Counted from the first letter of the stretch, positions 1 through 9,537 are shown. The stretch: 64,000 nt of DNA from an uncultured Prevotellaceae bacterium (GCA_900318865.1 ONMF01000010.1:40680-104679); one strand, 5' to 3'. Made by a program: numbers and translations. Notes: generated by a model not told the origin, from the sequence alone.

Positions 1-1035
1 ACCTTTCTAATGAATGTGTATAGAAATATCGACCGTTCAAAAATCCAATTTGATTTCATACTTAGTCACGATTGGAATATTAATCTTTATGAAGATGAAA
101 TAAAATCTCTAGGAGGAAAAATCTATTATCTTCCAGAAGGATATAAGCAATTTTATTCTTTTTATCGATTTTTAAAAAATCACCCTGAGTATAAAGTTGT
201 TCATTCTCATAGAGGAGCTTTTGGTTCTTTTTATTTATTCACATCATGGTTTGCTGGCGTTGGTAACAGGATTGCTCATGCTCATACATCAAGTGCGGTC
301 AGGAAATCTAAAGCACGGTGGGTTAGATTCTTAAGACCATTCCTTAATATTGTAAGCACAAAAAGGTTCAGTTGTGGTCAAGAAGCTGGCCTATGGATGT
401 ATGGCAAGTCTAATTTTGAGGTTTTGAATAACTCAATAGACATCTCGTCGTTTCGACATTTTGATAAGCGAGACGAGATTCGTGACATGTTAGGGGTGGA
501 GACCGATGAATTACTTTTTGGTCACGTTGGCCGGTTTGCGGAGGAAAAGAATCACGTTTTCATAATTGATGTATTCAAAGCTATACATGACAATAATAAT
601 AAGACAAAACTTCTATTGATAGGCGATGGTCATCTTAGGCCATTTATTGAGAATAAAGTTCGTTTACTTGGGCTGAATGATGCTGTGATATTTTTGCGGA
701 ATAGAGACGATGTTAATTTGTTGTTGACGGCTATAGACATGGTACTGTTCCCATCTCTTTTTGAGGGTTTATCTTTTGCCATGTTAGAAATGCAAGCTTC
801 CTCATTAAGAATACTCGCTTCAGACAGTATTCCCAAAGAAGTAAATATCACTGGTGAAGTTTATTTCAAAAGTCTTGAAGATAGTCCGAATGATTGGGCT
901 GAAACGGCATTGGAACTGTCTAATTACAGTAAGAATGATGTTGACATAGATTCAATGTACAAAAAAGGCTTTGATGTCAGAAATAATGTAAAAAGGTTGG
1001 AGAATTATTATTTGAGTTGTGTGAATAATGAATAA
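1..1035 (+). CDS. Glycosyltransferase family 4, 5'-truncated by window edge
   Basis: Probable GT4 retaining glycosyltransferase that adds a sugar to a lipid-linked surface polysaccharide unit at the cytoplasmic face. The frame is open to base 1 (T-F-L precedes the first ATG at 10), so the true start lies outside; relatives normally have a short N-terminal segment before the MNVYRNIDR region. The C-terminal nucleotide-sugar domain shows GHVGRFAEEKN and an E-x7-E element in FEGLSFAMLE. It is visibly more AT-rich than the genes that follow, which suggests a different origin within the cluster. The next gene starts 14 bp downstream. Donor and acceptor cannot be read from the sequence. Confidence 0.88.
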   Translation, partial: TFLMNVYRNIDRSKIQFDFILSHDWNINLYEDEIKSLGGKIYYLPEGYKQFYSFYRFLKNHPEYKVVHSHRGAFGSFYLFTSWFAGVGNRIAHAHTSSAVRKSKARWVRFLRPFLNIVSTKRFSCGQEAGLWMYGKSNFEVLNNSIDISSFRHFDKRDEIRDMLGVETDELLFGHVGRFAEEKNHVFIIDVFKAIHDNNNKTKLLLIGDGHLRPFIENKVRLLGLNDAVIFLRNRDDVNLLLTAIDMVLFPSLFEGLSFAMLEMQASSLRILASDSIPKEVNITGEVYFKSLEDSPNDWAETALELSNYSKNDVDIDSMYKKGFDVRNNVKRLENYYLSCVNNE

Positions 1036-1049
1036 ACGACCTGGGTGAA

Positions 1050-2225
1050 ATGAGCCGGATTCTTGAAATCATAAACCTGTCGTCTTCGGCAAGAAATTTT
1101 ATAGGTGGACAGCTGTCTTATTTCAGAAAGAATGGCGGCCATGAGGTGCATTTGATATGCACCCCCGACGATGCCATCTATTCATTTGTTGAGGCTCAGG
1201 GGGCAAATTATTTTCCGGTGCAGATTGAGCGGCGCCCCAGCCCCTGGTGCGACCTCAAGGCATTGGTCAAGATTTATCGCTATATCAAGCGAAACAAGTT
1301 TGATATTGTGATTTGCCATCAAGAGAAGTCGCGCTTGCTGGGCACGGTGGCAGCGTGGCTGTGCCGGGTGCCGGTGCGTGTTATCTACGCCCATGGCGTC
1401 CTTTTGGACACCATGCATGGGTCGAAGCGCCGCTTCTTCCTGGCCGAGGGGAAACTGGTGTCGAGGTTGGCACACCATGTGGTGTGCGTGAGCCCGTCGG
1501 TGATGAAGCGGCGTGTGGAAATCGGTATGGACAAGCCGCACAAGCAAGTACTCATCGGTCACGGCACGTGCAATGGCATCGACACGCAGGGTAAATTCAA
1601 TCCAGCTCTTGTGAGCGATGTGGAACGCCGGCAAATCAGGGATGCGCTCGGACTGGCACCCACTGATTTCGTGGTGGGTTTTTGTGGCCGCATAGTGCGT
1701 GACAAGGGTATTACGGAATTGGCAAGAGCCATCGAGCTTCTTGTGAAAAGACACCCGGACCAATCGGTCAAGCTATTGGTCATCGGCGAATTTGAACGGC
1801 GCGATGCAGTGCCGCAGGCAACCGCCGATTTCCTTCAATTGTCGCCGTCGGTCATTTTCACGGGTCGAGTGCCATTTGATGAAATCCAGAAGTACTACAC
1901 GCCGATGAACGTGATAGTCCTTCCCAGTTATCGTGAAGGCTTCGGGTTGGTGACGATTGAGGCAGGCGCCATGGGCATTCCGGCCATCGTGTCGCGCTCC
2001 ACAGGTTGCATCGACTCCATTGTCGAGAACGTGACGGGACTTTATGCCGATATAGAGCCCAATGACATCGCCGACAAGATTGAGCGGTTCTTTGACCCGG
2101 AGTTTGCCCGGAAAATGGGCGACCAGGCACGCCGGCATGTGGCAGAGAGCTATGAGCAAAGCGATGTGTTGAAGAATACGCTTGACTTTATCAATCAACA
2201 GGTAAACGGAAAGTCAGAAAAATGA
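1050..2225 (+). CDS. Glycosyltransferase family 4
   Basis: 391-residue GT-B enzyme, likely adding a sugar during polysaccharide unit assembly. The N-terminal domain starts ILEIINLSSSARNFIGGQL with an acceptor-binding GGQ loop. The C-terminal domain has GFCGRIVRDKGI and the E-x7-E motif in YREGFGLVTIE, both diagnostic of GT4. The length is normal for the family. Its stop overlaps the start of the next gene by 4 bp (ATGA), so the two are translationally coupled in one operon. Confidence 0.9.
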   Translation: MSRILEIINLSSSARNFIGGQLSYFRKNGGHEVHLICTPDDAIYSFVEAQGANYFPVQIERRPSPWCDLKALVKIYRYIKRNKFDIVICHQEKSRLLGTVAAWLCRVPVRVIYAHGVLLDTMHGSKRRFFLAEGKLVSRLAHHVVCVSPSVMKRRVEIGMDKPHKQVLIGHGTCNGIDTQGKFNPALVSDVERRQIRDALGLAPTDFVVGFCGRIVRDKGITELARAIELLVKRHPDQSVKLLVIGEFERRDAVPQATADFLQLSPSVIFTGRVPFDEIQKYYTPMNVIVLPSYREGFGLVTIEAGAMGIPAIVSRSTGCIDSIVENVTGLYADIEPNDIADKIERFFDPEFARKMGDQARRHVAESYEQSDVLKNTLDFINQQVNGKSEK

Positions 2226-2818
2226 CAAAGAAAAAACTGAGTCTTACTTATCGATTTTTGCGATTTATTGGTCTTAACTATTCCGAGGAAGAATATGGGC
2301 AGGTGTCGCTGTGGGATGTAATCAAGCGGGTTCTGAAAACGTATCGAGATGGCTTTTTGCTGAAATTCGTCATGAACTCGTGGCTGTTGTCGCCCATCTT
2401 GCCTCGAAAAGTGCGTCCGTGGGTGCTCAAGAAAGTGGGATGCCATGTGGGGAAAGACATTTTTGTGGGCGATTCGGTGGTGGTTGATGCTGGCCATGCC
2501 GATCATATTTTTATCGATGACCATGCCCACATTGCAGGAGGTGTACGACTGCTCTGTCATCAGCGTGACTTGAGTCATTATTGTGTGGGCGACGATTATG
2601 CAAAATTGGGTTATCGATTGGGCAAGATACATCTTTGCAAGGGCTCACTTGTGGGAATGGAAACCTTTGTGATGCCCGGCGTCACCATTGGCGAAGGCGC
2701 GATAGTGGGTGCCGGCTCGTTGGTCACAAGAGACATCCCGGCATGGACCATCGCCGCCGGCCGTCCGGCCAAAGTCGTAAAGCACATTCCTGAACGTAAA
2801 GAAACTATTGAAGAATGA
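2222..2818 (+). CDS. Hexapeptide-repeat acyltransferase (WbbJ-like)
   Basis: 198-residue left-handed beta-helix acyltransferase, expected to O- or N-acetylate a sugar of the polysaccharide from acetyl-CoA. The C-terminal part shows hexapeptide periodicity (GMETFVMPGVTIGEGAIVGA), the usual GAGSLVTRDIPAWTIAAGRPAK ending of maltose/galactoside-acetyltransferase relatives (quoted here in part as SLVTRDIPAWTIAAGRPA), and a catalytic-type His in the helix. The first 60 residues are a basic helical region. It overlaps both neighbours by 4 bp. Confidence 0.85.
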   Translation: MTKKKLSLTYRFLRFIGLNYSEEEYGQVSLWDVIKRVLKTYRDGFLLKFVMNSWLLSPILPRKVRPWVLKKVGCHVGKDIFVGDSVVVDAGHADHIFIDDHAHIAGGVRLLCHQRDLSHYCVGDDYAKLGYRLGKIHLCKGSLVGMETFVMPGVTIGEGAIVGAGSLVTRDIPAWTIAAGRPAKVVKHIPERKETIEE

Positions 2819-3690
2819 ATATCCTGACATTTGACATCGAGGAGTGGTATGCCGAAATGGTACTTCTTGGCGACCGTCAAGATAAATACGTGCAATACGA
2901 TAAATGTCTCAATGATGTTTTAGACCTTTTGGATGAATACAAAAAGAAGGCCACTTTCTTTTGCGTGGGCAGCATAGCCACAACGTTTCCACATGTGGTG
3001 AAAGCCATTCAATCTCGAGGTCATGAGATAGGATGTCATAGTCATCGGCACATGTTGCTTCATGGGATGAGCCGTGATGAAGTGCTTGATGACACAAGGC
3101 ACGCGGTGAATGCTTTAGAGCAATGCACGGGCGAAAAAGTGAAAAGTTACCGTGCTCCTGCGTTTTCGATAGGCCCGGAAAACAAGTGGGTGTTTGAAAT
3201 ACTCTCGTTATGTGGAATAGAACGAGATGCCTCGGTTTTTCCCGCCTCACGCGACTTTGGCGGCTATCCGGGTTTCGGGCATAAAGAGCCGGTTAAGATT
3301 GCATGTGACGGCATAGAACTCAAGGAATTCCCGATCTCGACCATGAATGTGCTGGGAAAAGAAATCGCCTTTTCCGGCGGAGGGTATTTCCGGTTCATTC
3401 CATTCTGGCTGTTCAAGCGCGAGATGGCAAAGAACAAATACAATATGTGTTATTTCCATATCGATGATTTGTTACAAGAAAGGACGCCGATGCTCACCCG
3501 AGAAGAATATGAGGATTACTTTAAAGAGGAAGGCAGCTTGGTAAATCGTGTGAAGCGTAATGTGAAAGACAATTATGGCAAGAAGGGTGCTTGGGAAAAA
3601 CTGAAGCGCCTGATTAGGGAATATGACTTCTTAAATCTTGATGCTGTGGATCAATCGATCGACTGGGCGAGCCGTCCTGTGGTGGAATGA
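2815..3690 (+). CDS. Polysaccharide deacetylase (NodB homology)
   Basis: 291-residue carbohydrate esterase 4-type protein, probably removing an N-acetyl group from a sugar in the growing polysaccharide. Motif 1 is TFDIEEW with catalytic-type Asp7. Motif 2 is HSHRH with zinc-binding His75 and His79. Motif 3 is SYRAPAFSIG. This D-I-E-E-W form is the one seen in exopolysaccharide-cluster deacetylases. There is no signal peptide, so it acts in the cytoplasm or on a lipid-linked intermediate. ATGA overlaps join it to the genes on either side. Confidence 0.9.
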   Translation: MNILTFDIEEWYAEMVLLGDRQDKYVQYDKCLNDVLDLLDEYKKKATFFCVGSIATTFPHVVKAIQSRGHEIGCHSHRHMLLHGMSRDEVLDDTRHAVNALEQCTGEKVKSYRAPAFSIGPENKWVFEILSLCGIERDASVFPASRDFGGYPGFGHKEPVKIACDGIELKEFPISTMNVLGKEIAFSGGGYFRFIPFWLFKREMAKNKYNMCYFHIDDLLQERTPMLTREEYEDYFKEEGSLVNRVKRNVKDNYGKKGAWEKLKRLIREYDFLNLDAVDQSIDWASRPVVE

Positions 3691-4304
3691 GAACGATGTA
3701 TAAGAATTGGGTTAAGCGCGCATTAGATTTCACCTTGTCACTGATAGTGCTGGTGATATTGTCACCACTGCTGATGGCAGTGACAGTGTGGCTGCACTTT
3801 GCCAACAAGGGTGCCGGTGCATTTTTCCTGCAAGAACGTCCGGGCAAAGACGCCAAGATTTTCAAGATTATCAAGTTCAAGACGATGACCGACGAGCGTG
3901 ATGCTGATGGAAATCTTCTCCCTGATGCTCAGCGTTTGACAAAGGTCGGCAAATTTGTTCGTTCCACGAGCATCGACGAGTTGCCACAGTTGATCAACGT
4001 GCTTAAAGGCGATATGGCGTTGATAGGCCCTCGGCCACTACTGGTGAAATATTTACCGCTCTACAGCGCAGAGCAGGCCCGCCGGCACGAGGTGCGGCCG
4101 GGTATCACCGGCTGGGCGCAGTGCCATGGGCGTAATGCCATCTCATGGGCCGAGAAGTTCAGGCTCGATGTGTGGTATGTGGACCATTGCTCACTAATCA
4201 CCGATGTGCAGGTGATACTTATAACAATTAAAAAAGTGATTCATCGTGCAGACATTACACCTGCCGGGAATGAAGAGCTTCAAGAGTTCAACGGAAACAA
4301 TTAA
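3687..4304 (+). CDS. Initiating sugar-phosphate transferase (WcaJ/PglC type)
   Basis: 205-residue bacterial sugar transferase that would start repeat-unit synthesis by moving a sugar-1-phosphate from a UDP-sugar to undecaprenyl phosphate. There is one hydrophobic re-entrant helix near residues 11-35, then the catalytic core with KFKTMTDERDADGNLLPD, RSTSIDELPQLINVLKGDM and IGPRPLL. It is the short form (PglC length), lacking the extra N-terminal membrane domain of WbaP. The ATG at 3687 overlaps the previous stop; a second ATG at 3696 is possible. Its presence marks this as a locus with its own initiation step. Confidence 0.92.
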   Translation: MRTMYKNWVKRALDFTLSLIVLVILSPLLMAVTVWLHFANKGAGAFFLQERPGKDAKIFKIIKFKTMTDERDADGNLLPDAQRLTKVGKFVRSTSIDELPQLINVLKGDMALIGPRPLLVKYLPLYSAEQARRHEVRPGITGWAQCHGRNAISWAEKFRLDVWYVDHCSLITDVQVILITIKKVIHRADITPAGNEELQEFNGNN

Positions 4305-4310
4305 ACTGTT

Positions 4311-4946
4311 ATGAAAAATCTTGTTATTATTGGCGCCGGTGGAATGGGACGCTCCGTATTCCACATAGCTCAAGGTTGCAAGGGATATGGAACAGAATTT
4401 GTTATCAAGGGTTATCTTGATGACAATTTGTCACAGTTAAGTAATTTCAAGGGCTATCCTCCCATCTTAGGGACAATCGATAGCTATGAAATTGAACCCG
4501 ATGATGTGTTCACATGCTCAATGGGGAATGTGGCGACAAAGCAGCGTTGTTGCGAAAAGATTATTCAGCGTGGCGGAAAGTTCTTCACGCTAATTCATGA
4601 GCAAGCGAGAGTGTGCGGCAATGTTACCCTTGGAGAGGGCTGTATCGTGGCGCCATTCTGCCTGGTTGATTGTGACACAGAAGTTGGCCGCATGTGCCTG
4701 TTGCAGTCATTTGCCGTCATAGGACACGATTGCAGCATAGGCGACTACACATGTATCGACACGCATGTGACATGCGTTGCCGGTATTCGTGTGGGTGATT
4801 GTGTCACGGTTCATTCATCGGCTGTCATTAATGGCGGTGTTGTTGTAGAAGATGGTGCAACAATAGCTGCCGGCAGTTTCGTCATTCGCAAAGTCAAATC
4901 GGGAGTTACAGTATATGGCAATCCCGCTAAATCATTGAATGGATGA
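4311..4946 (+). CDS. NeuD/PglD-like sugar O/N-acyltransferase
   Basis: 211-residue acetyltransferase of the sialic-acid O-acetyltransferase NeuD / PglD family. A Rossmann-like N-terminus (VIIGAGGMGRSVFHIA) precedes a left-handed beta-helix from about residue 95 (GNVTLGEGCIVAPFCLVDCD). The conserved helix His in VIGHDCSIGDY is the expected catalytic base. It ends with AAGSFVIRKVKSGVTVYGNPAK, typical of the family (20-residue part: GSFVIRKVKSGVTVYGNPAK). It probably acetylates an amino-sugar nucleotide. It starts 6 bp after the sugar transferase and overlaps the malonyltransferase gene by 4 bp. Confidence 0.86.
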   Translation: MKNLVIIGAGGMGRSVFHIAQGCKGYGTEFVIKGYLDDNLSQLSNFKGYPPILGTIDSYEIEPDDVFTCSMGNVATKQRCCEKIIQRGGKFFTLIHEQARVCGNVTLGEGCIVAPFCLVDCDTEVGRMCLLQSFAVIGHDCSIGDYTCIDTHVTCVAGIRVGDCVTVHSSAVINGGVVVEDGATIAAGSFVIRKVKSGVTVYGNPAKSLNG

Positions 4947-5878
4947 GAGCTTTTATATTTCCTGGACAAGGCTGCCAGCAGCAAGGTATGGGGAAGGACC
5001 TCTATGAAAAATTCCCCCAAGCAAGAGATTTGTTTGAACGTGGCAATGATTTTCTGGGGCGTCGTATCACCGACACAATGTTTTATGGGTCGGAAGAAGA
5101 TTTGATGATGACCATCAACACGCAGCCAGCCGTGTTCTTGTACGAGGTGGTACTTGCCAAGTGCCAGTCGACTGTGTCGCCCGACGTTGTTGCCGGCCAT
5201 TCACTGGGCGAATTTGCGGCGCTTGTGGTGAATGGGACCATCACGTTTGAAGATGGCTTGAATTTGGTGCTGAACCGTGCCGTGATAGGGCAGCGCGCTT
5301 GCGAGAAGGTGAAGACCGGCATGGGAGCAGTGATTGGCCTGAGTGACGAATATGTGGCACGGCGAATACAGGAATTATGGGATGAAAATGGCGAGCCCCT
5401 CTATTTTGCTAATTACAATGGGCCGGGACAAGTTGTCATCTCGGGCAGTAAAAAGGGGGTTAGGCTTGCTTGCAAAGCGTTCATGAAGGAGGGAGCCAAA
5501 AAAGCGGTGCCTCTTTTGATAGGCGGCAGTTTCCACACGCCGTATATGGATGAGGCCCGTGAGGAGTTGGGCGAGATTATAAAGAAAACCACGTTCAATG
5601 CTCCTGCGATTCCTGTCTATCAATGTGTCGACGCATTGCCTCATACCGATCCGGAAGAGATAAAGAATAATCTTATTGAGCACATCACGCACCCTGTGCT
5701 TTGGACATCAATGGTGAACAATATGGTAGCCGACGGTGTGACAGAGTTCTATGAGGTGGGAACCGACGACACATTAGAGAAAATCGTCAAGCGAATGTGT
5801 CCTGACCTTCATTCTCAGTCATTACTCGATATTGAGGCTTATAAAAACAAAGTAATGAATTATAAAATAAATAAATAA
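4943..5878 (+). CDS. ACP S-malonyltransferase (FabD-like)
   Basis: 311-residue acyltransferase with the FabD fold. It shows the N-terminal FPGQGCQQQGMGKDL motif and the nucleophile elbow GHSLGEFAAL with Ser87, a conserved Arg helix, and SFHTPYMDEA carrying the catalytic His. It should move malonyl (or a related acyl) from CoA to an ACP. Its position directly before an ACP, an SDR reductase and a ketosynthase III, inside a polysaccharide operon, argues that it serves the local acyl module rather than bulk fatty acid synthesis. It is coupled to the acetyltransferase before it by a 4-bp overlap. Confidence 0.88.
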   Translation: MRAFIFPGQGCQQQGMGKDLYEKFPQARDLFERGNDFLGRRITDTMFYGSEEDLMMTINTQPAVFLYEVVLAKCQSTVSPDVVAGHSLGEFAALVVNGTITFEDGLNLVLNRAVIGQRACEKVKTGMGAVIGLSDEYVARRIQELWDENGEPLYFANYNGPGQVVISGSKKGVRLACKAFMKEGAKKAVPLLIGGSFHTPYMDEAREELGEIIKKTTFNAPAIPVYQCVDALPHTDPEEIKNNLIEHITHPVLWTSMVNNMVADGVTEFYEVGTDDTLEKIVKRMCPDLHSQSLLDIEAYKNKVMNYKINK

Positions 5879-5894
5879 TAATAGGAAAAGAACT

Positions 5895-6122
5895 ATGACA
5901 ATAGAAGAATTTATTGAGCTTTTTGAAGGTGAGATGGATGAAGTTCCAGCAGAAGGATTGAAGCCGGAAACCGATTTCAAAAACATGGATGAGTGGAGCT
6001 CACTCACTGCACTGTCAATCATCTCGATGGTGGATGAAGAATATGATAAGAGGCTTACGCCATCGGAGTTGCGCAACAGCACAACGATTGAAGAGTTGTG
6101 GAAACTAATTGAAGCAAAATGA
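5895..6122 (+). CDS. Acyl carrier protein 1 of the cluster
   Basis: 75-residue acidic four-helix carrier protein. The 4'-phosphopantetheine site is read as Ser36 in DEWSSLTAL, where S-S-L replaces the usual D-S-L. Helix 2 follows as SIISMVDEEYD. It would carry the chain built by the neighbouring malonyltransferase, reductase and ketosynthase. It is followed by the SDR gene with a 4-bp overlap. The change at the residue before the modified Ser is seen in other small cluster-specific ACPs and does not by itself suggest inactivity. Confidence 0.88.
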   Translation: MTIEEFIELFEGEMDEVPAEGLKPETDFKNMDEWSSLTALSIISMVDEEYDKRLTPSELRNSTTIEELWKLIEAK

Positions 6123-6865
6123 GTTACAAAAATCCGTTCACGTTACAGGAGAAGCGAATTCTGGTAACCGGCGCATCGTCGGGCATAGGCCGGAGTATAG
6201 CCCAGGAATGTGCAGCAGCCGGTGCCACCGTGGTGCTGAATGGCCGCGATGAGCAGCGGTTAAACGAAACACTCTCGTCACTCGAAGGCTCGGGTCACTG
6301 TGCAATAGCTGCCGACCTGACCCACTTCGACACGGTTAAGCAACACCTGGCCACGTTGGAACCGCTCGATGGCTTGGTGCTTTGTGCCGGGGTGGGGCAA
6401 ACAGCTCCTGTGCAAAATGTTAAAGCCGACAAGATTCAAGGTGTATTCAGTACCAATACTTTTGCTCCTGTGCAATTGTTGCAGATGCTGGTGAAAGGCA
6501 AGAAAATCAATCGCAAGGCCTCGGTGGTGTTCATCTCGTCTATCGCCCGGCAAAAGCCTTATGTGGGCAATGGCGTGTACTCGGCATCGAAAGCGGCCTT
6601 GAATGGCTTTTCTAAGGTTGCAGCCCTCGAACTTGCCGGTCGTGAAATCCGTGTGAATTGCATCGAGCCCGGCTTAATTATGACGAGTATTGTAAAAGAA
6701 TCGGTTTTTGACGAAGAGCAGCTCGCTGAATTCAAGAAAACCATGCCATTGGGTTTCGGCGCCCCTCGTCACATTGCGTTGGGATGTGTTTATTTACTCT
6801 CGGATGCTTCATGCTGGACCACCGGAACAAGCCTGGTGATTGATGGTGGCCAAACGTTGATTTAG
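6119..6865 (+). CDS. SDR-family 3-oxoacyl-ACP reductase-like enzyme
   Basis: 248-residue classical short-chain dehydrogenase. The cofactor loop is LVTGASSGIGRS, followed by the CAGVG variant of NNAG, the Ser in VVFISSIA, and the catalytic pair Tyr154/Lys158 in YSASKAAL. It closes with the TGTSLVIDGGQT ending common to FabG proteins. It most likely reduces a beta-keto group on an ACP-bound intermediate with NAD(P)H. A sugar substrate cannot be excluded, but its place between an ACP and a ketosynthase favours an acyl substrate. Confidence 0.88.
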   Translation: MSYKNPFTLQEKRILVTGASSGIGRSIAQECAAAGATVVLNGRDEQRLNETLSSLEGSGHCAIAADLTHFDTVKQHLATLEPLDGLVLCAGVGQTAPVQNVKADKIQGVFSTNTFAPVQLLQMLVKGKKINRKASVVFISSIARQKPYVGNGVYSASKAALNGFSKVAALELAGREIRVNCIEPGLIMTSIVKESVFDEEQLAEFKKTMPLGFGAPRHIALGCVYLLSDASCWTTGTSLVIDGGQTLI

Positions 6866-6868
6866 AAT

Positions 6869-7921
6869 ATGGCGATAGTAAGATATAAAGATGTCGGCAT
6901 GACCGCAATAGCTGCGTGTGTGCCGAAGACGATAGTGTCGAATATGTCGCTCGGGTACATGATGAGTGACGATGCGATGGAGCGTGTGGTGAAGTCGACA
7001 GGTATTGAAGAGCGCCGAATTGCCGATGACGATGTTTGTTCTTCGGATTTATGCGTCAAAGCGGCAGAGAGGTTGATGCTCGATAACCAGATTTCACCCG
7101 ATTCGATAGATTTATTGATTTTCACTACCCTCACTCCTGATTTCGTAAGCCCCCCGACAACCCCTATCATCCAAAAACGCCTTGGACTGCCGCCGACGAC
7201 TGCATGCATCGATTTGCAGTTTGCCTGTTCAGGCTATATATATGCTATGGGTGTGGCTTATGCCATGGTATCGGCTCCCGGTATCAATCGAGCGCTTGTC
7301 CTGGCCGGCGAAACGATGTCGAAAATCACGAGTCGCCGCGACCGAGTCAACTGGCCCCTATACGGTGATGCCGGCACAGCTACGCTTGTCGAAAAAGGCG
7401 ACTTTGGTGAATCGGTGTTTGAACTGACGGCCGATGGTGTGGGGCAAGACTTCGTGAAGGTTCCGTTCCGTGGTTTCCGCAATTCATTGAGCGAAAATAA
7501 TCTTATTGATAAAGAAGATGCTGAAGGCAATTTCCGTCGTGATATTGACATCACAATGGATGGTATGGAGACATTCAACCATGCCATTACGGCTATTCCA
7601 CGGCAAATTAAGGCCTTGATGAAGGAAACTGGGATTACTGGCGATGATTTCGATTATCTGATATCGCATCAAGCCAATAAAATGATGATTGATTTCATTG
7701 TCAGAAAACTGAAAGTTTCTAAAGACAAGGTGCCATTTTGCTTGCAGAAGTATGGAAACACAAGTTGCGCCTCGGTGCCGTTGACAATCGTTTCGGAGTT
7801 GGAAGGAAAGATGGCGGGCGAGAAAAAACTGTTGTTGAGTGCAATCGGGGCGGGATGGTCGTTCGGGACGGCATTTCTAACGGTAAAAGACCTTCAAGTT
7901 TCTCCCGTAATTGAATTCTAA
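6869..7921 (+). CDS. Ketoacyl-ACP synthase III-like enzyme (FabH family)
   Basis: 350-residue thiolase-fold enzyme with the full FabH triad: Cys120 in LQFACSGYIYAM, His in YLISHQANKMMI, and Asn in YGNTSCASVP. FabH proteins join an acyl-CoA to malonyl-ACP. Relatives in secondary metabolism also form C-O bonds, for example in tetronate assembly with FkbH partners. The enzyme sits 3 bp after the SDR and 5 bp before the FkbH-like gene, so all are co-transcribed. The housekeeping fabH is expected elsewhere in the genome. Confidence 0.88.
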   Translation: MAIVRYKDVGMTAIAACVPKTIVSNMSLGYMMSDDAMERVVKSTGIEERRIADDDVCSSDLCVKAAERLMLDNQISPDSIDLLIFTTLTPDFVSPPTTPIIQKRLGLPPTTACIDLQFACSGYIYAMGVAYAMVSAPGINRALVLAGETMSKITSRRDRVNWPLYGDAGTATLVEKGDFGESVFELTADGVGQDFVKVPFRGFRNSLSENNLIDKEDAEGNFRRDIDITMDGMETFNHAITAIPRQIKALMKETGITGDDFDYLISHQANKMMIDFIVRKLKVSKDKVPFCLQKYGNTSCASVPLTIVSELEGKMAGEKKLLLSAIGAGWSFGTAFLTVKDLQVSPVIEF

Positions 7922-7926
7922 AACTC

Positions 7927-9537
7927 ATGAGATATTTCGTTTTCCGCAATCAGACGGTAGAGCCTTTCTTTAGTGGTGAGGAGGCGACTTTTTCGGGCTA
8001 TGACGATGTCAGTCAAGTGCCAACCGACGCCTCCCGCTACATTTGGTTCTATCAGGTGCCGGTGGGCCCTATAAATGAGGTGGCCGACGAGGTGGACACC
8101 TATTTTGAGAAGTTACAGTTTGTGGCGAGTCGGTGTGGCGCCGACAAGCAACTAATCGTTTTCTCGCTTGTCGACACTGCGAATGTGTTGATTGTGGAGA
8201 ATGACCGGGCACTGAGGCGGGCAATCAACGATTTTAACCGCCAAGTGTCGCAGTGGGCCGAAACAAGGTCAAATGTCAAGTTGATTGATTTCAGTGAATT
8301 CACTGAGCGTTATCCGTGTGAGCAACTTGTTAACTGGAAGTTTTATTTCATCTCGCAGACATTGCTCAACCCCAAGCTTGCCCGAGACTTCGGCCAGTGG
8401 TGGCAGAACAAGGAGCGTGCGCTTGACTTGAAGCGCAAAAAATGTCTTGTTCTTGATTTGGACAACACCTTGTGGGGGGGCATACTCGGAGAGGACGGTC
8501 CTGCCGGAATCAAAATTGGCGGTGACTATCCCGGGAAGGCTTTCTCTTATTGGCAGCGGGCTTTGTTGGAACTTAAGAACACGGGAGTAATGCTTGCTGT
8601 GTGCAGCAAGAACGATGAGAAGGATGTGATGGAGGTTTGGGAGCGGAATCCATTCATGGTGTTGCGTAAAGACGATTTTGTGGCCTGGCGCATCAACTGG
8701 CAGGATAAAGCGACCAACATTCAAGAGTTGGCAAGCGAGTTGAACATCGGGCTCGACAGTATGGTTTTTGTCGACGACAACCCTGCCGAACGAGAACTCA
8801 TCCGCCAGATGCTTCCCATGGTAACAGTTCCCGATTTTCCAACACGTCCCTACGAATTGATGTCATTCGTTAAGGGTTTGGTCGACAGCTATTTTAGTGT
8901 CTATTCCATCACCGTGGAAGATGTGAGCAAGACGGCCCAGTACAAGGCAAATGCCGCACGGCAGGCCGAGCAGACGAGATTTGCAACGATGGACGACTAT
9001 CTGCAATCGCTTGAGTTGTGCTTGCAAGTGTCGGAGCTGGATAAGTTCAACTTGGCTCGTTTGGCTCAAATGACGCAGAAAACCAACCAATTCAATCTCA
9101 CAACCAAGCGCTACACAGAGGATGATTTGCAACGTATGGCTTCACAAGGGGCAAGGATTTTCGGTGTATCGGTGAGTGACCGCTTTGGCGACAATGGAAT
9201 CACAGGCGAGTTGATATTGTGTCCGCTTGATGCAACGACGGCCGAAATTGATACCCTGCTGCTCAGTTGCCGCATCTTGGGCCGGGGGATAGAGTTTGCC
9301 TTTTTAAACTCTGTCCTGAATTTGCTCCTTTCCAATGGGGTGAAGTCGGTCCATGGCACTTATATCCCTACGGCTAAAAATGGTCAAGTCGCGTCCTTTT
9401 ATGAAGAAGCCGGTTTTTCGCTTGTTAAAACTGATAATGATGGGCGCAAATATTATGTAAGGAAAATAGACACAGTTATCGACAATAAAGATTATTACAA
9501 AATAACAATTCACAAAAATGGAGGAGAGAATACTTGA
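7927..9537 (+). CDS. FkbH-like HAD-IIIC family enzyme with C-terminal GNAT domain
   Basis: 536-residue protein. Residues 1 to about 165 form an N-terminal SGNH/helical-like region. The HAD-IIIC domain follows with LVLDLDNTLWGGILGEDG (Asp177 and Asp179), CSKNDEKD and FVDDNPAERE. A GNAT-like C-terminal domain runs from about residue 340 (ARLAQMTQKTNQFNLTTKRY, SDRFGDNGITGE). Family knowledge: FkbH/RkD-type proteins take a glyceryl unit from 1,3-bisphosphoglycerate and load it on an ACP. The next gene, an ACP, overlaps its end by 20 bp, as expected for that pairing. Glyceryl loading here is inference. Confidence 0.87.
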   Translation: MRYFVFRNQTVEPFFSGEEATFSGYDDVSQVPTDASRYIWFYQVPVGPINEVADEVDTYFEKLQFVASRCGADKQLIVFSLVDTANVLIVENDRALRRAINDFNRQVSQWAETRSNVKLIDFSEFTERYPCEQLVNWKFYFISQTLLNPKLARDFGQWWQNKERALDLKRKKCLVLDLDNTLWGGILGEDGPAGIKIGGDYPGKAFSYWQRALLELKNTGVMLAVCSKNDEKDVMEVWERNPFMVLRKDDFVAWRINWQDKATNIQELASELNIGLDSMVFVDDNPAERELIRQMLPMVTVPDFPTRPYELMSFVKGLVDSYFSVYSITVEDVSKTAQYKANAARQAEQTRFATMDDYLQSLELCLQVSELDKFNLARLAQMTQKTNQFNLTTKRYTEDDLQRMASQGARIFGVSVSDRFGDNGITGELILCPLDATTAEIDTLLLSCRILGRGIEFAFLNSVLNLLLSNGVKSVHGTYIPTAKNGQVASFYEEAGFSLVKTDNDGRKYYVRKIDTVIDNKDYYKITIHKNGGENT